A stretch of 64,000 bases of DNA from Ruoffia tabacinasalis (GTDB taxonomy: Bacteria; Bacillota; Bacilli; Lactobacillales; Aerococcaceae): the NCBI RefSeq assembly GCF_005864045.1, contig NZ_VBSP01000005.1, forward strand, positions 18,771 to 82,770. The letters are read 5' to 3'. The notes beneath the pieces were generated by a model. That model saw only the letters and a program-made list of their open reading frames with translations, did not search any database and was not told the origin of the DNA. The position numbers and the translations under genes are program-made. Positions 17,474 through 27,470 of this stretch are shown in pieces (within the stretch, counting starts at the first letter, position 1; every line of letters starts with the position of its first letter).

Positions 17474-18370
17474 ATGACATATATAAGAGATGCGTTCAGG
17501 AACATCTTTCGATCCATTGATTTTCAGGCTTTATTAGAGGACGGTCTCTCAACCGTTCTTCGCATTATTTTAACCGTTACGGCTTTATGGCTTGTGCGAA
17601 TGTTAGTTGAGAAAATTATTACAACTTACTTTGAAAACACAAAGCGCTTTAAGTTTTATAATTTTTCAAGAAACAATACGATTCAACGACTATTGCTGAA
17701 TATCGTTCTTTATACATTTTACTTCTTCGTTGGTTACAGCGTACTTTCAATACTTGGCATTCCAGTGGGAACTTTAGTTGCTGGAGCTGGGATTGCGAGT
17801 TTGGCGGTTGGTTTAGGAGCGAAGGATTTAGTTTCAGATTTGGTGAATGGTTTGTTTATCTTGATTGAACACCAATTTGATGTGGGTGATCACATCGTCA
17901 TTAACGGTTATGAAGGGCGCATTTACAGTATTGGGGTGCGAACTACGGTGATTCGCGATTATAACGGGATTCATCATTTTATACCCAATGGAAATATTCA
18001 AGAATTGTCAAATCTGTCGCGCGAAGCAGTCCGAATTGATTTGGATTTATTGATTCCCACAGATATTAACTTTGCGGCCTATGAAGAGTTACTTAAAGAC
18101 ACTTACCGTCAAGTCATCGAGTCCGATGATCAAATTAATGACACGACGAATTTTATTGGCTTGATGAAAGACAAACACGGACGACTCATCTATAAAATAC
18201 GGATTTGGGTTAAAGACGCTGATGATGTGGTTGACGTCGAGGGACGTTATTACAAGTTATTCGCCGATGCTTTAAATGAAGCAGGCCATCCAATTCCAAT
18301 GAGTGAATTGTCACGCATGAATACAATGGTTCAAGTTGAGAAAGAAAATGCAGATGATATATTTTCTTAA
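17474..18370 (+). CDS. Mechanosensitive channel, MscS family
   Basis: A 298-residue channel protein. The pore-lining helix region AGAGIASLAVGLGAKDLVSD (about 97-116) and the following NGLFILIEHQFDVGDHIVI and FIPNGNIQ (about 170) are the MscS signature. Two or three upstream hydrophobic helices and a cytosolic domain make it a small MscS type. It opens on membrane tension to release solutes during osmotic downshock. AAGGAG precedes the ATG. It is transcribed alone, with repeat cluster B in its upstream region, so the repeats could affect its mRNA or its promoter. Confidence 0.92.
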   Translation: MTYIRDAFRNIFRSIDFQALLEDGLSTVLRIILTVTALWLVRMLVEKIITTYFENTKRFKFYNFSRNNTIQRLLLNIVLYTFYFFVGYSVLSILGIPVGTLVAGAGIASLAVGLGAKDLVSDLVNGLFILIEHQFDVGDHIVINGYEGRIYSIGVRTTVIRDYNGIHHFIPNGNIQELSNLSREAVRIDLDLLIPTDINFAAYEELLKDTYRQVIESDDQINDTTNFIGLMKDKHGRLIYKIRIWVKDADDVVDVEGRYYKLFADALNEAGHPIPMSELSRMNTMVQVEKENADDIFS

Positions 18371-18378
18371 AAATAAAA

Positions 18379-18404
18379 GACGCCTGAGATAGGCGTCCTT
18401 TTTT
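18379..18404. terminator. Bidirectional terminator between convergent genes
   Basis: GACGCCT and AGGCGTC with a GAGAT loop, flanked by A-rich and T-rich runs. It ends mscS on the right strand and the YczE-like gene on the left. Confidence 0.85.
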
Positions 18405-19044
18405 ATGCTTTTGCTTCGACTTTATCGGATAGTTTACTTGTGAAACGGTTGGAAAAGAAATCAATCAACGGACCAGCCAGGAAACCAGTGATGAAGGTTG
18501 AAACGCCAACTGGACCCCCAAGAATCCACGCAGTAATTACAACAATTATATCTTGAATCATTCTGACAGTTTTGTAACTCGCTGAAACGCGGTCAGTGAT
18601 GACTGGCGCTATCGCATCATAGGGTGATACCCCAAGATCAGCGTCCATATATAAAGCGACACCGAAAGTAAAGATTAAAATCGCGACCACTGTAATTAAA
18701 AGCTGAACGATAAAGGCAAACTGAGTTGGGTCTATGAATGACTCTAACATGCTGATAAAGAATTCAATCATGTAACCAACAAGCACTAAGTTGAAAATTG
18801 TCCCCCAGCCAATAATCTTCCGGTCAAAAAACAAAATAATTGCCAAAATCGCAGCATTGACAAATAACTGATAATTCCCCAAAGTAAAGCCAAGTAACTC
18901 ACTCGCTCCTGTGTTAATCGCAGTGAATGGATCCAAGCCCATATTCATTGTTTGGCTCAATGCGGCCCCAAAACTGATGAGGCTAATACCAATTAAAGAC
19001 ATTAACGCCTTCCATATAAATTCTTTCCCATTTATTGAAAACAT
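18403..19044 (-). CDS. YczE/YyaS/YitT-family membrane protein
   Basis: A 213-residue protein with about five hydrophobic helices. The duplicated pattern GLDPFTAINTGASEL and LGVSPYDAIAPVITDR, each after a helix with SFGAAL or TFGVALY, is typical of YczE/YyaS proteins. Their transport function is unknown. AAGGAG lies eight bases before the ATG. It is transcribed alone. Confidence 0.8.
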   Translation of the reverse strand: MFSINGKEFIWKALMSLIGISLISFGAALSQTMNMGLDPFTAINTGASELLGFTLGNYQLFVNAAILAIILFFDRKIIGWGTIFNLVLVGYMIEFFISMLESFIDPTQFAFIVQLLITVVAILIFTFGVALYMDADLGVSPYDAIAPVITDRVSASYKTVRMIQDIIVVITAWILGGPVGVSTFITGFLAGPLIDFFSNRFTSKLSDKVEAKA

Positions 19045-19141
19045 ATATAACTCCTTAAAATTTAGTTTTATCTCTATTCCTTAAGGTTAATACAATTGGA
19101 GGTAAATATGCAACTGATTCGATTATAAGTGCTGTTACAAT

Positions 19142-19183
19142 TCAAAAAAATGCCTACTAAATCTTTAAATCTAGTAGGCATTA
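19142..19183 (-). terminator. Terminator of the universal stress protein gene
   Basis: TGCCTACTA and TAGTAGGCA form a 9-bp stem. On the minus strand it is followed by seven T residues, and it lies downstream of the stress-protein gene. Confidence 0.8.
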
Positions 19184-19234
19184 TTGACTATTTAAATACA
19201 CTGTTCAGATCCTTTCTCAACATCATGTGTCAAT

Positions 19235-19684
19235 TTATTCACTTTCTTTTGGTCTTACTACTAATACGTCACACGAGGCATGACGAATAACATTTTCCGA
19301 TACAGAACCCATAAAGAATCTTTCAACGGCACCCATACCTTTCGCACCCATAACAATTAAATCAATATTCTCGCGTTTTGGAATATCTTCAGCAATGACA
19401 TATTTTGGAGATCCCATCTCAAGGATTGTCTCAACATCTGTTAAGCCACGCCCCATCGCTAAATCCTTCGCATCACTCATCACACGGTCACCTAGGTCTC
19501 TTAATGCATCCCTAAAATGAATATCCGAACTTGATGTCGCTTGGATTGCTCGTGTATCTAATACATGTAAAATAAATAGTTTGGCATTATTCCGTTCAGC
19601 AATTGCTACGGCTTTATTCAAAGCCAACTCAGCACCTTCAGAACCATCTGTCGCAACTAATATGCGTTGATACTCTTGTAACAT
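19235..19684 (-). CDS. Universal stress protein, UspA family
   Basis: A 149-residue UspA domain protein. It starts YQRILVATDGSEGAELAL and ends with the ATP-binding pattern MGAKGMGAVERFFMGSVSE and DVLVVRP. USPs are nucleotide-binding stress proteins of the cytosol. The ATG at 19684 is used because AGGAGG is eight bases upstream; a GTG three codons earlier abuts it. It is transcribed alone. Confidence 0.92.
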   Translation of the reverse strand: MLQEYQRILVATDGSEGAELALNKAVAIAERNNAKLFILHVLDTRAIQATSSSDIHFRDALRDLGDRVMSDAKDLAMGRGLTDVETILEMGSPKYVIAEDIPKRENIDLIVMGAKGMGAVERFFMGSVSENVIRHASCDVLVVRPKESE

Positions 19685-19889
19685 TTTACACACCTCCTGT
19701 ATGTCTTATATATTTATTATAACACATAATGAATGCGCTTACTTTAGAGAAGCTTAATATTTTTATAAAATGGATATTATTTTAGATAGTGACGTGTTTA
19801 TAGTAAACTTCAGTTAAAAGGAGGAGAGATGTGTCAAAGAATTGTGGCAATTTCAAACTCGAGCGCATTTTAGAAAGAGGGATTCAAAT

Positions 19890-20543
19890 ATGAAAAACAA
19901 CGCACTCAAACGTATTCTAGCGTCCATTCTATTCGCTGCGGTACTATTTGCCGGCTTTCGCTCTGCAGTAACCGCTGAAGAAGCAACTGAAAGTGTTGAT
20001 ACTAGCAACTACGCACCTGGTTTATTCTATTCCTATTATGATCACATAGGAGTAGGCATGGAATTTGCGCCTTTTACATTAACATTAGATTATGAACCCG
20101 ATGAAGACGGGATTTACCAAGTAAGTCGCGCTAATGCTGGTAATACAGTCTCTTATGTCTATCAGTTGACTGAGGATGGAGTTATCGAATTAGCTTACTA
20201 TCCAAACTCGTATGAAGGTGAAGACTTCCGTTATCACGAAGACTCCCTAGATGAGCAAGTCGCGACATTCTTCCCAGCCGAGTTAGCAGTTGGAGACACA
20301 TTCACAAGAGGTTACCGCGATGAACTAGAGTTTACAGTCACGGATATTCTCGCTGAACATGAAGTTGAGGGTGAAACATATCATGATGTCTTAGTGATTG
20401 AATCGGTTATGCCAGAAGGTGAGGTACAACGATACTACTACGCCCCTGAAATTGGTGAAATCGCTTCTGAATATATCTTTGATGACGAAGGAAATGCTAT
20501 TACCACTGCATTGAGTGAATATGGAGAAGTTCCAGTTGAATAA
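19890..20543 (+). CDS. Secreted protein of unknown function
   Basis: A 217-residue protein with a clear signal peptide (MKNNALKR, then a hydrophobic stretch, cleavage probably after VTA near residue 28). The mature part is acidic and rich in aromatic residues (YDHIGVGMEF, YYYAPEIGEIASEY) and looks like a beta-rich domain that ends in an "mRyYyapgvG"-like motif as in some DUF-type extracellular proteins. No lipobox or cell-wall anchor is seen. Start ATG 19890 follows AGAGGGA; the longer frame has no ribosome binding site. Function is not known; no operon partner. Confidence 0.7.
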   Translation: MKNNALKRILASILFAAVLFAGFRSAVTAEEATESVDTSNYAPGLFYSYYDHIGVGMEFAPFTLTLDYEPDEDGIYQVSRANAGNTVSYVYQLTEDGVIELAYYPNSYEGEDFRYHEDSLDEQVATFFPAELAVGDTFTRGYRDELEFTVTDILAEHEVEGETYHDVLVIESVMPEGEVQRYYYAPEIGEIASEYIFDDEGNAITTALSEYGEVPVE

Positions 20544-20568
20544 TTTGGATGAGTCAATTGCAAATAAA

Positions 20569-20605
20569 CAAGGGGGCTGACAGTTAATCATTGTCGGCCC
20601 CCTTG
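20569..20605. terminator. Strong bidirectional terminator
   Basis: CAAGGGGGCTGACA pairs with TGTCGGCCCCCTTG almost perfectly. It separates two convergent genes. Confidence 0.88.
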
Positions 20606-20627
20606 TTAAAGTTTTATAGATCGGATT

Positions 20628-22124
20628 TTAGTTTACGAATAACGCACTCTGCTCTCCTGCTTGGCGACCAAAGATAATTATATCAGCTATAGCATTTCCG
20701 CCAATCCGATTTGATCCGTGAACACCACCACTTGCTTCACCAGCTGCATATAAACCAGTAATTGCTTCATCAGCTTCATTTAATACTTGAGCGTTTGTGT
20801 TAATTTTTACCCCGCCCATTGTATGGTGAATTCCTGGCGCAATGTTTATTGCGTAAAAAGGCGCTTCTTCTAATGCAATCTCCATACCAGTTGTTCTTCC
20901 AAAGTTATCATCAGTTCCGTTTGCTACACTATCATTCCAAATCGATAGAGTTTGACTCAATACTTCTGGATCCAATTCTATAGTAGTAGCTAATTCCTCA
21001 ATAGTATCACCAACTTTAACCAAGCCCATTGATTCATACTGATCTATGGCTTTCACTCGCCCTCTTAGTGCTTGGTCGAAAATTACGTAAGCAGATGAAT
21101 CTGTTTGAGATAAGATTGCTTGTGACACTGCATCACGTGTATCTAATTCATTAAAAAATCTCTCGCCCTCTTTATTAACCAAAATAGCACCTTCACCTCG
21201 TACAGCTTCAGTAATTAAATATGAAGTCTCTTGCTCAACTGTTGGGTGAATTTGTATTTGATCCATATCTACTAACTGAGCTCCAACTTCTTGGGCCATT
21301 ACTAAGCCATCTCCGGTCGCTCCTTCGTGATTCGTCGTAACAAATCCTTCTAAATCCGGATTATTATCTGTAACCATTTCTAAGTTACCGCCAAAACCAC
21401 CCGTTGCAATAATTACAGCTTTTGCATTCACTTGATGTTCATTACCTTCAATATTAACTTGGACACCAGTAACTGCTCCATCTTCTTCTAGTATTTCAGT
21501 GACATTGGCATTTACGAAAGTTGGAATTTCACGTTCAAATACATTTCGTTGTAAGCCGTCCACTAGATAGCCTCCAATTGCTGATCCATCTTCAGGACGA
21601 TGAGCTCTTGGTACACTCATACCACCTGTAGTGGTAATACTACTTAAAGTGATACCCATAGAGTCTAACCACTCTATTGCTGAAGCAGAATTATCTACTA
21701 AATAATGAACTAACTCTTCATCGTTTGTATCGTGTCCGCCTGCCATTGTCTCTTCAAAAAACAATTCATTTGAATCTTCTATACCTTCAGCTTCTTGGAA
21801 CTTAGATTCAGATGCATTCATTCCAGCTGATGATTTGAGAGTATTTCCACCTAATATTGGCATTTTTTCGAATATGGCCACATTTGATCCAGCATCTTTG
21901 GCAGCAATTGCTGCAGCCATTCCTCCTCCACCAGCACCAATAACTATGACATCATATGATTCTGCTAAATCATCTGGGTGTGTAAAGTCTGCTGTGACTT
22001 CCGATGCTCCAGTTTCTGCATCTGTTTCGCTATCTTGTGCACTAACGGTCAAACTACCTACTATACTGCTTAATACTAAACACATAATCAATACTGACTT
22101 CATTATCTTACAAACGAACTTCAT
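20628..22124 (-). CDS. Secreted FAD-dependent reductase (fumarate reductase/flavocytochrome c-like)
   Basis: A 498-residue flavoprotein with an export signal at the N-terminus (hydrophobic VLIMCLVLSSIVGSLTVSA, about 11-29). The FAD-binding motif VIVIGAGGGGMAAAIAA begins near 59; EKMPILGGNT and the C-terminal HHTMGGVKIN and GSNRIGGNA motifs are those of the FAD_binding_2 group (fumarate, urocanate and acrylate reductases). Unlike the cytosolic relative at 58950-61367 it has no FMN-binding domain and no heme motif (no CxxCH), so its electron source outside the membrane is unclear. AAAGGGG precedes the ATG. It is transcribed alone. Confidence 0.85.
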   Translation of the reverse strand: MKFVCKIMKSVLIMCLVLSSIVGSLTVSAQDSETDAETGASEVTADFTHPDDLAESYDVIVIGAGGGGMAAAIAAKDAGSNVAIFEKMPILGGNTLKSSAGMNASESKFQEAEGIEDSNELFFEETMAGGHDTNDEELVHYLVDNSASAIEWLDSMGITLSSITTTGGMSVPRAHRPEDGSAIGGYLVDGLQRNVFEREIPTFVNANVTEILEEDGAVTGVQVNIEGNEHQVNAKAVIIATGGFGGNLEMVTDNNPDLEGFVTTNHEGATGDGLVMAQEVGAQLVDMDQIQIHPTVEQETSYLITEAVRGEGAILVNKEGERFFNELDTRDAVSQAILSQTDSSAYVIFDQALRGRVKAIDQYESMGLVKVGDTIEELATTIELDPEVLSQTLSIWNDSVANGTDDNFGRTTGMEIALEEAPFYAINIAPGIHHTMGGVKINTNAQVLNEADEAITGLYAAGEASGGVHGSNRIGGNAIADIIIFGRQAGEQSALFVN

Positions 22125-22301
22125 ACTTTAACCCCTTTGTGATTTAATACACATATTATACATATTAATGAAAGTCATTTCAATCTGTTGAATAAATAAA
22201 TTTTATAACTTATGCCGGAATATTTCGGTTTTACGTACTAATGTGTATTTTTTTGATTAAATCTGCAGTCCTTTTCAATTCGAATGCGCATTAAACACAT
22301 C

Positions 22302-22337
22302 TAAAAAAATAAACCAAACACCTTTAAGTGCTTGGTT
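22302..22337 (-). terminator. Terminator of the YtrA-type operon
   Basis: AACCAAACAC and GTGCTTGGTT form a 10-bp stem with one mismatch; on the minus strand it is followed by a T-rich run. Confidence 0.75.
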
Positions 22338-22344
22338 CGTTTTA

Positions 22345-23706
22345 CTACTGATTCATTTCCCATTGTTCTACTAATGCTTGATACACGGCTTCAGTCTCTG
22401 CTTGCGTCGTTTGGTTAAAGATCAACCACCCTGGTGACTCCCCGTCACTAAACTGAATATCGATGTGGTAAGGATGACTGTCATAGATGAAGAGTTCTAC
22501 TGGTCCGTAACCCTCTAAGTTAAAATGACCAAAGCGTTTCTCCATTCCACCAAAACCATTTGTGCGTGAGCCTTCTAACGGATCTTCATTTAATTCAATC
22601 GATTCGATTTGGTCATAGGCCACTTCAAGTCCGTACATCGGTGCTTCGACGGCAACCGTATCTGCTTGGATTGAAACATCATATTCTGACAGACTCATCA
22701 TCAGAACGAGCCCAATAATACCGACGACTAAGATTCCGAGGATCGCCATGATGACCTTTCCAGCTGGAAGAGCGACATTAATTGTCGTACCCATTCCAGA
22801 TATGCGTTTCGGTACGAATAATCTCGAATCGCTTGGATTATAGTAGGCACCCCATTTATACTGACCTTCTTCTTCAGGCATTTGCCATTCCGCTTGATCA
22901 AAAAATGTTGCTTGGAGGTCTTTATTTTTCTGAGTTGTTCGGGCCATTAAAGCAACAATGGCTAGTAAGAACACACCCAATAATAGGATTAGCCACAGAT
23001 CCGATGGATTAAAGAGAACGAGTGCTGTGAAAGCAATAAAAAAGATATTGACCATTAAACTCATCTCCAAGTAACTCACCGCATTATTTCTTTCAAAATG
23101 ACGCATGTAAGCTTGGGTCACTTCACTATCTTTGGACACAAACGGCGTCTTACTGCTAATCACCATATCATAAGACAAGGGTATCACGATGAGCGTTAGC
23201 GGTACAAGGATTAAAGGCAGAAGGAAACTTCCTGAACTTTGAGCGACCCATGCCATGATTACTGGCACCCAACTCAGTAACCAAATGAGCCATGCCCATT
23301 TCTTGCTTGGTGCTGCTTTTCCTTTTTCCCGGGTCACACTGATATCGACCACGCGTTTTTGTGTTTCATATATCCAACCCTTTTCCTGCTTTAAGACCAT
23401 GAATTTTCTCTGCCAAATCGACACCGGCACATAAGATAAGATAAAATAGCTAAATAATATGAGTATCCACATAAAATCGCGCAAACCTTGGAACAGATCC
23501 AAACTCACCAAGAACGACAAACCAATAAAAATAGCTCCTATAATGAGTTGTGTCACTCTAAACTGGCGTTGTAACTTTTTAACTTCATCTTTTTCAGCAT
23601 GTTCTGGTGCAAAAGACAGGCCAAATATTTTGAAATTTTGGTAACTGACGGCGTAATTCATCATCATTACAAAGACTAGGATTAGAATAATAGTCATTAA
23701 AATCAT
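22345..23706 (-). CDS. DUF5808/DUF1648-type multi-pass membrane protein
   Basis: A 453-residue membrane protein with about nine hydrophobic helices. The central hydrophilic block (QYKWGAYYNPSDSRLFVPKR, followed by GMGTTIN) is the DUF5808 signature, and the C-terminal part after helix 9 is a soluble domain. Its ATG overlaps the regulator stop (ATGA), so the two are translationally coupled. Proteins of this type often follow a YtrA-like GntR regulator and may respond to envelope stress; the function is unknown. Confidence 0.8.
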   Translation of the reverse strand: MILMTIILILVFVMMMNYAVSYQNFKIFGLSFAPEHAEKDEVKKLQRQFRVTQLIIGAIFIGLSFLVSLDLFQGLRDFMWILILFSYFILSYVPVSIWQRKFMVLKQEKGWIYETQKRVVDISVTREKGKAAPSKKWAWLIWLLSWVPVIMAWVAQSSGSFLLPLILVPLTLIVIPLSYDMVISSKTPFVSKDSEVTQAYMRHFERNNAVSYLEMSLMVNIFFIAFTALVLFNPSDLWLILLLGVFLLAIVALMARTTQKNKDLQATFFDQAEWQMPEEEGQYKWGAYYNPSDSRLFVPKRISGMGTTINVALPAGKVIMAILGILVVGIIGLVLMMSLSEYDVSIQADTVAVEAPMYGLEVAYDQIESIELNEDPLEGSRTNGFGGMEKRFGHFNLEGYGPVELFIYDSHPYHIDIQFSDGESPGWLIFNQTTQAETEAVYQALVEQWEMNQ

Positions 23707-24086
23707 TGATTCTCTCTCCCTTCAATTAAATTTTCTAACATCGACACGACTTTTTCTTTAAGAGCTTGATTATCTTCCGTCTTGGCTAAGCCTTCTGCCA
23801 AAGTCACTTCCAGTCGGTTTAAATACTCACTTTCAATCATATCGTCTGGATTCTCTCGCACTTTTGTTCCAACCCGACGGTCCACTACAATAATACCTTC
23901 CCGCTTCAAGGTTTGATAAGCCTTGTTCACCGTCATTGGATTGACGCCCAAATCTTGAGCCAGTTGCCTTGCGCTTGGTAAATTTTCTCCGTATTTTAAA
24001 TCACCGCGGCCGACTCCTAACACAACTTGATCGCGAATTTGTTGGTATATCGGTGTTTCCGCTGATAAATCTATCTCCATTAACAT
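23703..24086 (-). CDS. GntR-family regulator, YtrA subfamily
   Basis: A 127-residue protein made of a winged helix (PIYQQIRDQVVLGVGRGDL, then LPSARQLAQDLGVNPMTVNK) and a short helical tail that dimerises, as in YtrA. It lacks a ligand domain. Its start ATG 24086 follows AGGGGTGAG; the longer frame has no signal. It precedes and overlaps the membrane-protein gene it probably controls. YtrA in Bacillus represses its own operon and responds to cell-wall antibiotics; that role is only suggested here. Confidence 0.88.
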   Translation of the reverse strand: MLMEIDLSAETPIYQQIRDQVVLGVGRGDLKYGENLPSARQLAQDLGVNPMTVNKAYQTLKREGIIVVDRRVGTKVRENPDDMIESEYLNRLEVTLAEGLAKTEDNQALKEKVVSMLENLIEGRENQ

Positions 24087-24209
24087 GTTCTCACCCCTTC
24101 GATTCACTTCTGTCTATCTTCCTTAGTTGTATTATATCATATAATACACAATATACACTTGTCAATCAAAAAAATAGAACGTTTAATTAAAAACGCCCCA
24201 TCTAAATGA

Positions 24210-24968
24210 TTAAATCGCTTGGATAAAGTTACCAATATTAACTGCACCTAGAATTAGAATCATAATAAAAATATAAGTTCTAAATTTATCAGTGTCTATT
24301 TTGTTGTAAATTTTTCTTCCGATATACATGGCTAAAGCAACGACTGGAACTGAAAAGGCGAAGTAAATAGCCACATCCCAATTCCAAAAGCCACTTAAAG
24401 CATGACCAGAAATAACAAATACGCTCGAGATCAAGAAATGAGATTGAACTGTTCCTAGAAACTGACGTGGCGTCCAATCACGGGCCGCAGCATAAAGTAC
24501 CACTGGAATACCGTTCATATTATAGGCACTCCCTAACATACCGCCTAGAAATCCGAATGGATAAGAGTAATTTGGATTTTCAAATTTTGCTTGTAAGTAA
24601 TCTCGACGCGCGGGTGAGGCCGTGAGTGAATACATTGAATAAATCACTAAGACACTCCCTAGAATCAAGTTAATCACTGACTGTTCTGCAAAGCGAACTA
24701 GGATCAGTCCAACCGGAATCCCGATGATTGTTGCGAGTGTTAATTTCTTAATCACGACTGGATCTTTATCTTTCCAACCTCTTTGAATTGACATCAATGC
24801 AGTTGTCATCCCAGTCAGACCAATTAATGACACCGATACTGAAAATGGAATCGGTAGTAGCGCTAATAATGGCATACTTACAACTGAGTCCCCAAAACCA
24901 AAGGTTGCACGCATGAGTGAGCCTAAAAAGACCGCTCCAACAACCATTAAAATTAGAGTATAATCCAT
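24210..24968 (-). CDS. TSUP (TauE/SafE) family permease
   Basis: A 252-residue membrane protein with about eight hydrophobic helices. The two half-repeats LMRATFGFGDSVVSMPLLAL (about residues 18-37) and GFLGGMLGSAYNMNGIPVVL (about 140) are the TSUP family signature. These permeases export or import sulfite, sulfonates or other anions; the substrate is unknown here. Start ATG 24968 follows GAGGTTATTTG. It is transcribed alone. Confidence 0.85.
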   Translation of the reverse strand: MDYTLILMVVGAVFLGSLMRATFGFGDSVVSMPLLALLPIPFSVSVSLIGLTGMTTALMSIQRGWKDKDPVVIKKLTLATIIGIPVGLILVRFAEQSVINLILGSVLVIYSMYSLTASPARRDYLQAKFENPNYSYPFGFLGGMLGSAYNMNGIPVVLYAAARDWTPRQFLGTVQSHFLISSVFVISGHALSGFWNWDVAIYFAFSVPVVALAMYIGRKIYNKIDTDKFRTYIFIMILILGAVNIGNFIQAI

Positions 24969-25056
24969 CAAATAACCTCTTTCACTTATATTTCAACTCT
25001 TTGAGTGTAGCATAGACTAAAGGGGGCGTCTATTAAGGAAAGGGGCATTTAGACAA

Positions 25057-25091
25057 CAAAAAGCCCGAACACCCCCCATGTTCGAGCCTTC
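25057..25091 (-). terminator. Terminator of the GH1 gene
   Basis: AAGCCCGAACA and TGTTCGAGCCTT form a stem with a C-rich loop (one mismatch), with T residues on the minus strand. Confidence 0.8.
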
Positions 25092-25096
25092 TTAAA

Positions 25097-26575
<1,479 letters not shown>

Positions 26576-26598
26576 TCATATTTTTAAAATATTGATCA

Positions 26599-26660
26599 GT
26601 ACAGGTATAATTTTAATTATACCTGTACACTTTGTCAAGTTAAAGCTTCTATGATATATT
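26599..26660. promoter_or_regulatory. Divergent promoters with a perfect 14-bp-arm operator
   Basis: GTACAGGTATAATT (26599-26612) and AATTATACCTGTAC (26615-26628) form a perfect palindrome with a two-base centre. A minus-strand promoter TTGACA (26638-26633), 17 bp, TAAAAT (26615-26610) lies over it and would drive the GH1 gene. A plus-strand promoter TTGTCA (26632-26637), 17 bp, TATATT (26655-26660) drives the regulator. Repression by the GntR protein would block the first promoter directly. Confidence 0.85.
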
Positions 26661-26696
26661 AATGAGAACAAACAAACTAAGTAAAGGACTAATAAC

Positions 26697-27416
26697 ATGC
26701 TTAAATACGAATATATAGCCAAAAAAATAATGAACTTGATTGAAGATAAAGATCTTCGTCAAGGTGACAAGTTACCAAGCTTAGATGAACTTGTGACTCA
26801 ATTCGAAGTCAGCAAGAATACTGTCATTAAAGCCTTGGATGAGTTAGAAAGCCACGGATTAATTTATCAAGTAAGAGGGAGTGGTATTTTTGTTCGAGGA
26901 CGTAGACATAAAGGCTATATTAACCTTATGGAGATTCAAGGTTTTGACAGCATGTTGCGCGAATTCGATATAACATCCACTGTCTTAGAGTTAAAAGAAG
27001 TCATCCCGTCTGAAACCGTTCAGGCACATCTACAAATCGACGCTGATCAACCAGTTTATTACTTGAAGCGACTCCGTTATATCGAGGGACGCATCTTTTG
27101 TATTGAAGAATCTTACTTTGATAAAAATATCGTCATGTATTTGAATGAACAAATCGCAAAAGATTCCGTCTTTAATTACTTAACGAACAATCTAAAACTG
27201 CAAATCAGTTTCTTAGACCATTACCTCAGAGTTGGTAAGTTAAACCAACAAAATGCCGTTTACTTAGAATTACAAGAAGGCGACCCAGGTATTCAAGTCG
27301 AATCGATCTTTTACTTGGCTAATGGTGTGCCATTTGATTATTCAAAAATCATCTACCATTATGAAGAGTCACAGTTCTTTATTCAAGGAAATAGCTACTA
27401 CAACTTAATGAACTAA
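26697..27416 (+). CDS. GntR-family regulator with UTRA domain
   Basis: A 239-residue regulator. The winged helix (LPSLDELVTQFEVSKNTVIK) occupies residues 1-75, and the UTRA ligand-binding domain follows (VYYLKRLRYIEGRIFCIEES, then FYLANGVPFDYSK). The HutC/FarR/TreR family binds phosphorylated sugars or other small molecules. It is divergent from the GH1 gene and shares a perfect palindromic operator with it, so beta-glucoside-6-phosphate is a likely ligand. Confidence 0.9.
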   Translation: MLKYEYIAKKIMNLIEDKDLRQGDKLPSLDELVTQFEVSKNTVIKALDELESHGLIYQVRGSGIFVRGRRHKGYINLMEIQGFDSMLREFDITSTVLELKEVIPSETVQAHLQIDADQPVYYLKRLRYIEGRIFCIEESYFDKNIVMYLNEQIAKDSVFNYLTNNLKLQISFLDHYLRVGKLNQQNAVYLELQEGDPGIQVESIFYLANGVPFDYSKIIYHYEESQFFIQGNSYYNLMN

Positions 27417-27462
27417 AAAAGAGCAGGCATCTTAGAATTAATGATTCTAAGATGCCTGCTCT
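27414..27462. terminator. Terminator with a perfect 19-bp stem
   Basis: AGAGCAGGCATCTTAGAAT (27420-27438) and its inverse (27444-27462) form a perfect stem with a TAATG loop. T residues on the minus side make it end the metI transcript; the plus side has no clear T-run. Confidence 0.88.
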
Positions 27463-27470
27463 CGCTATAT

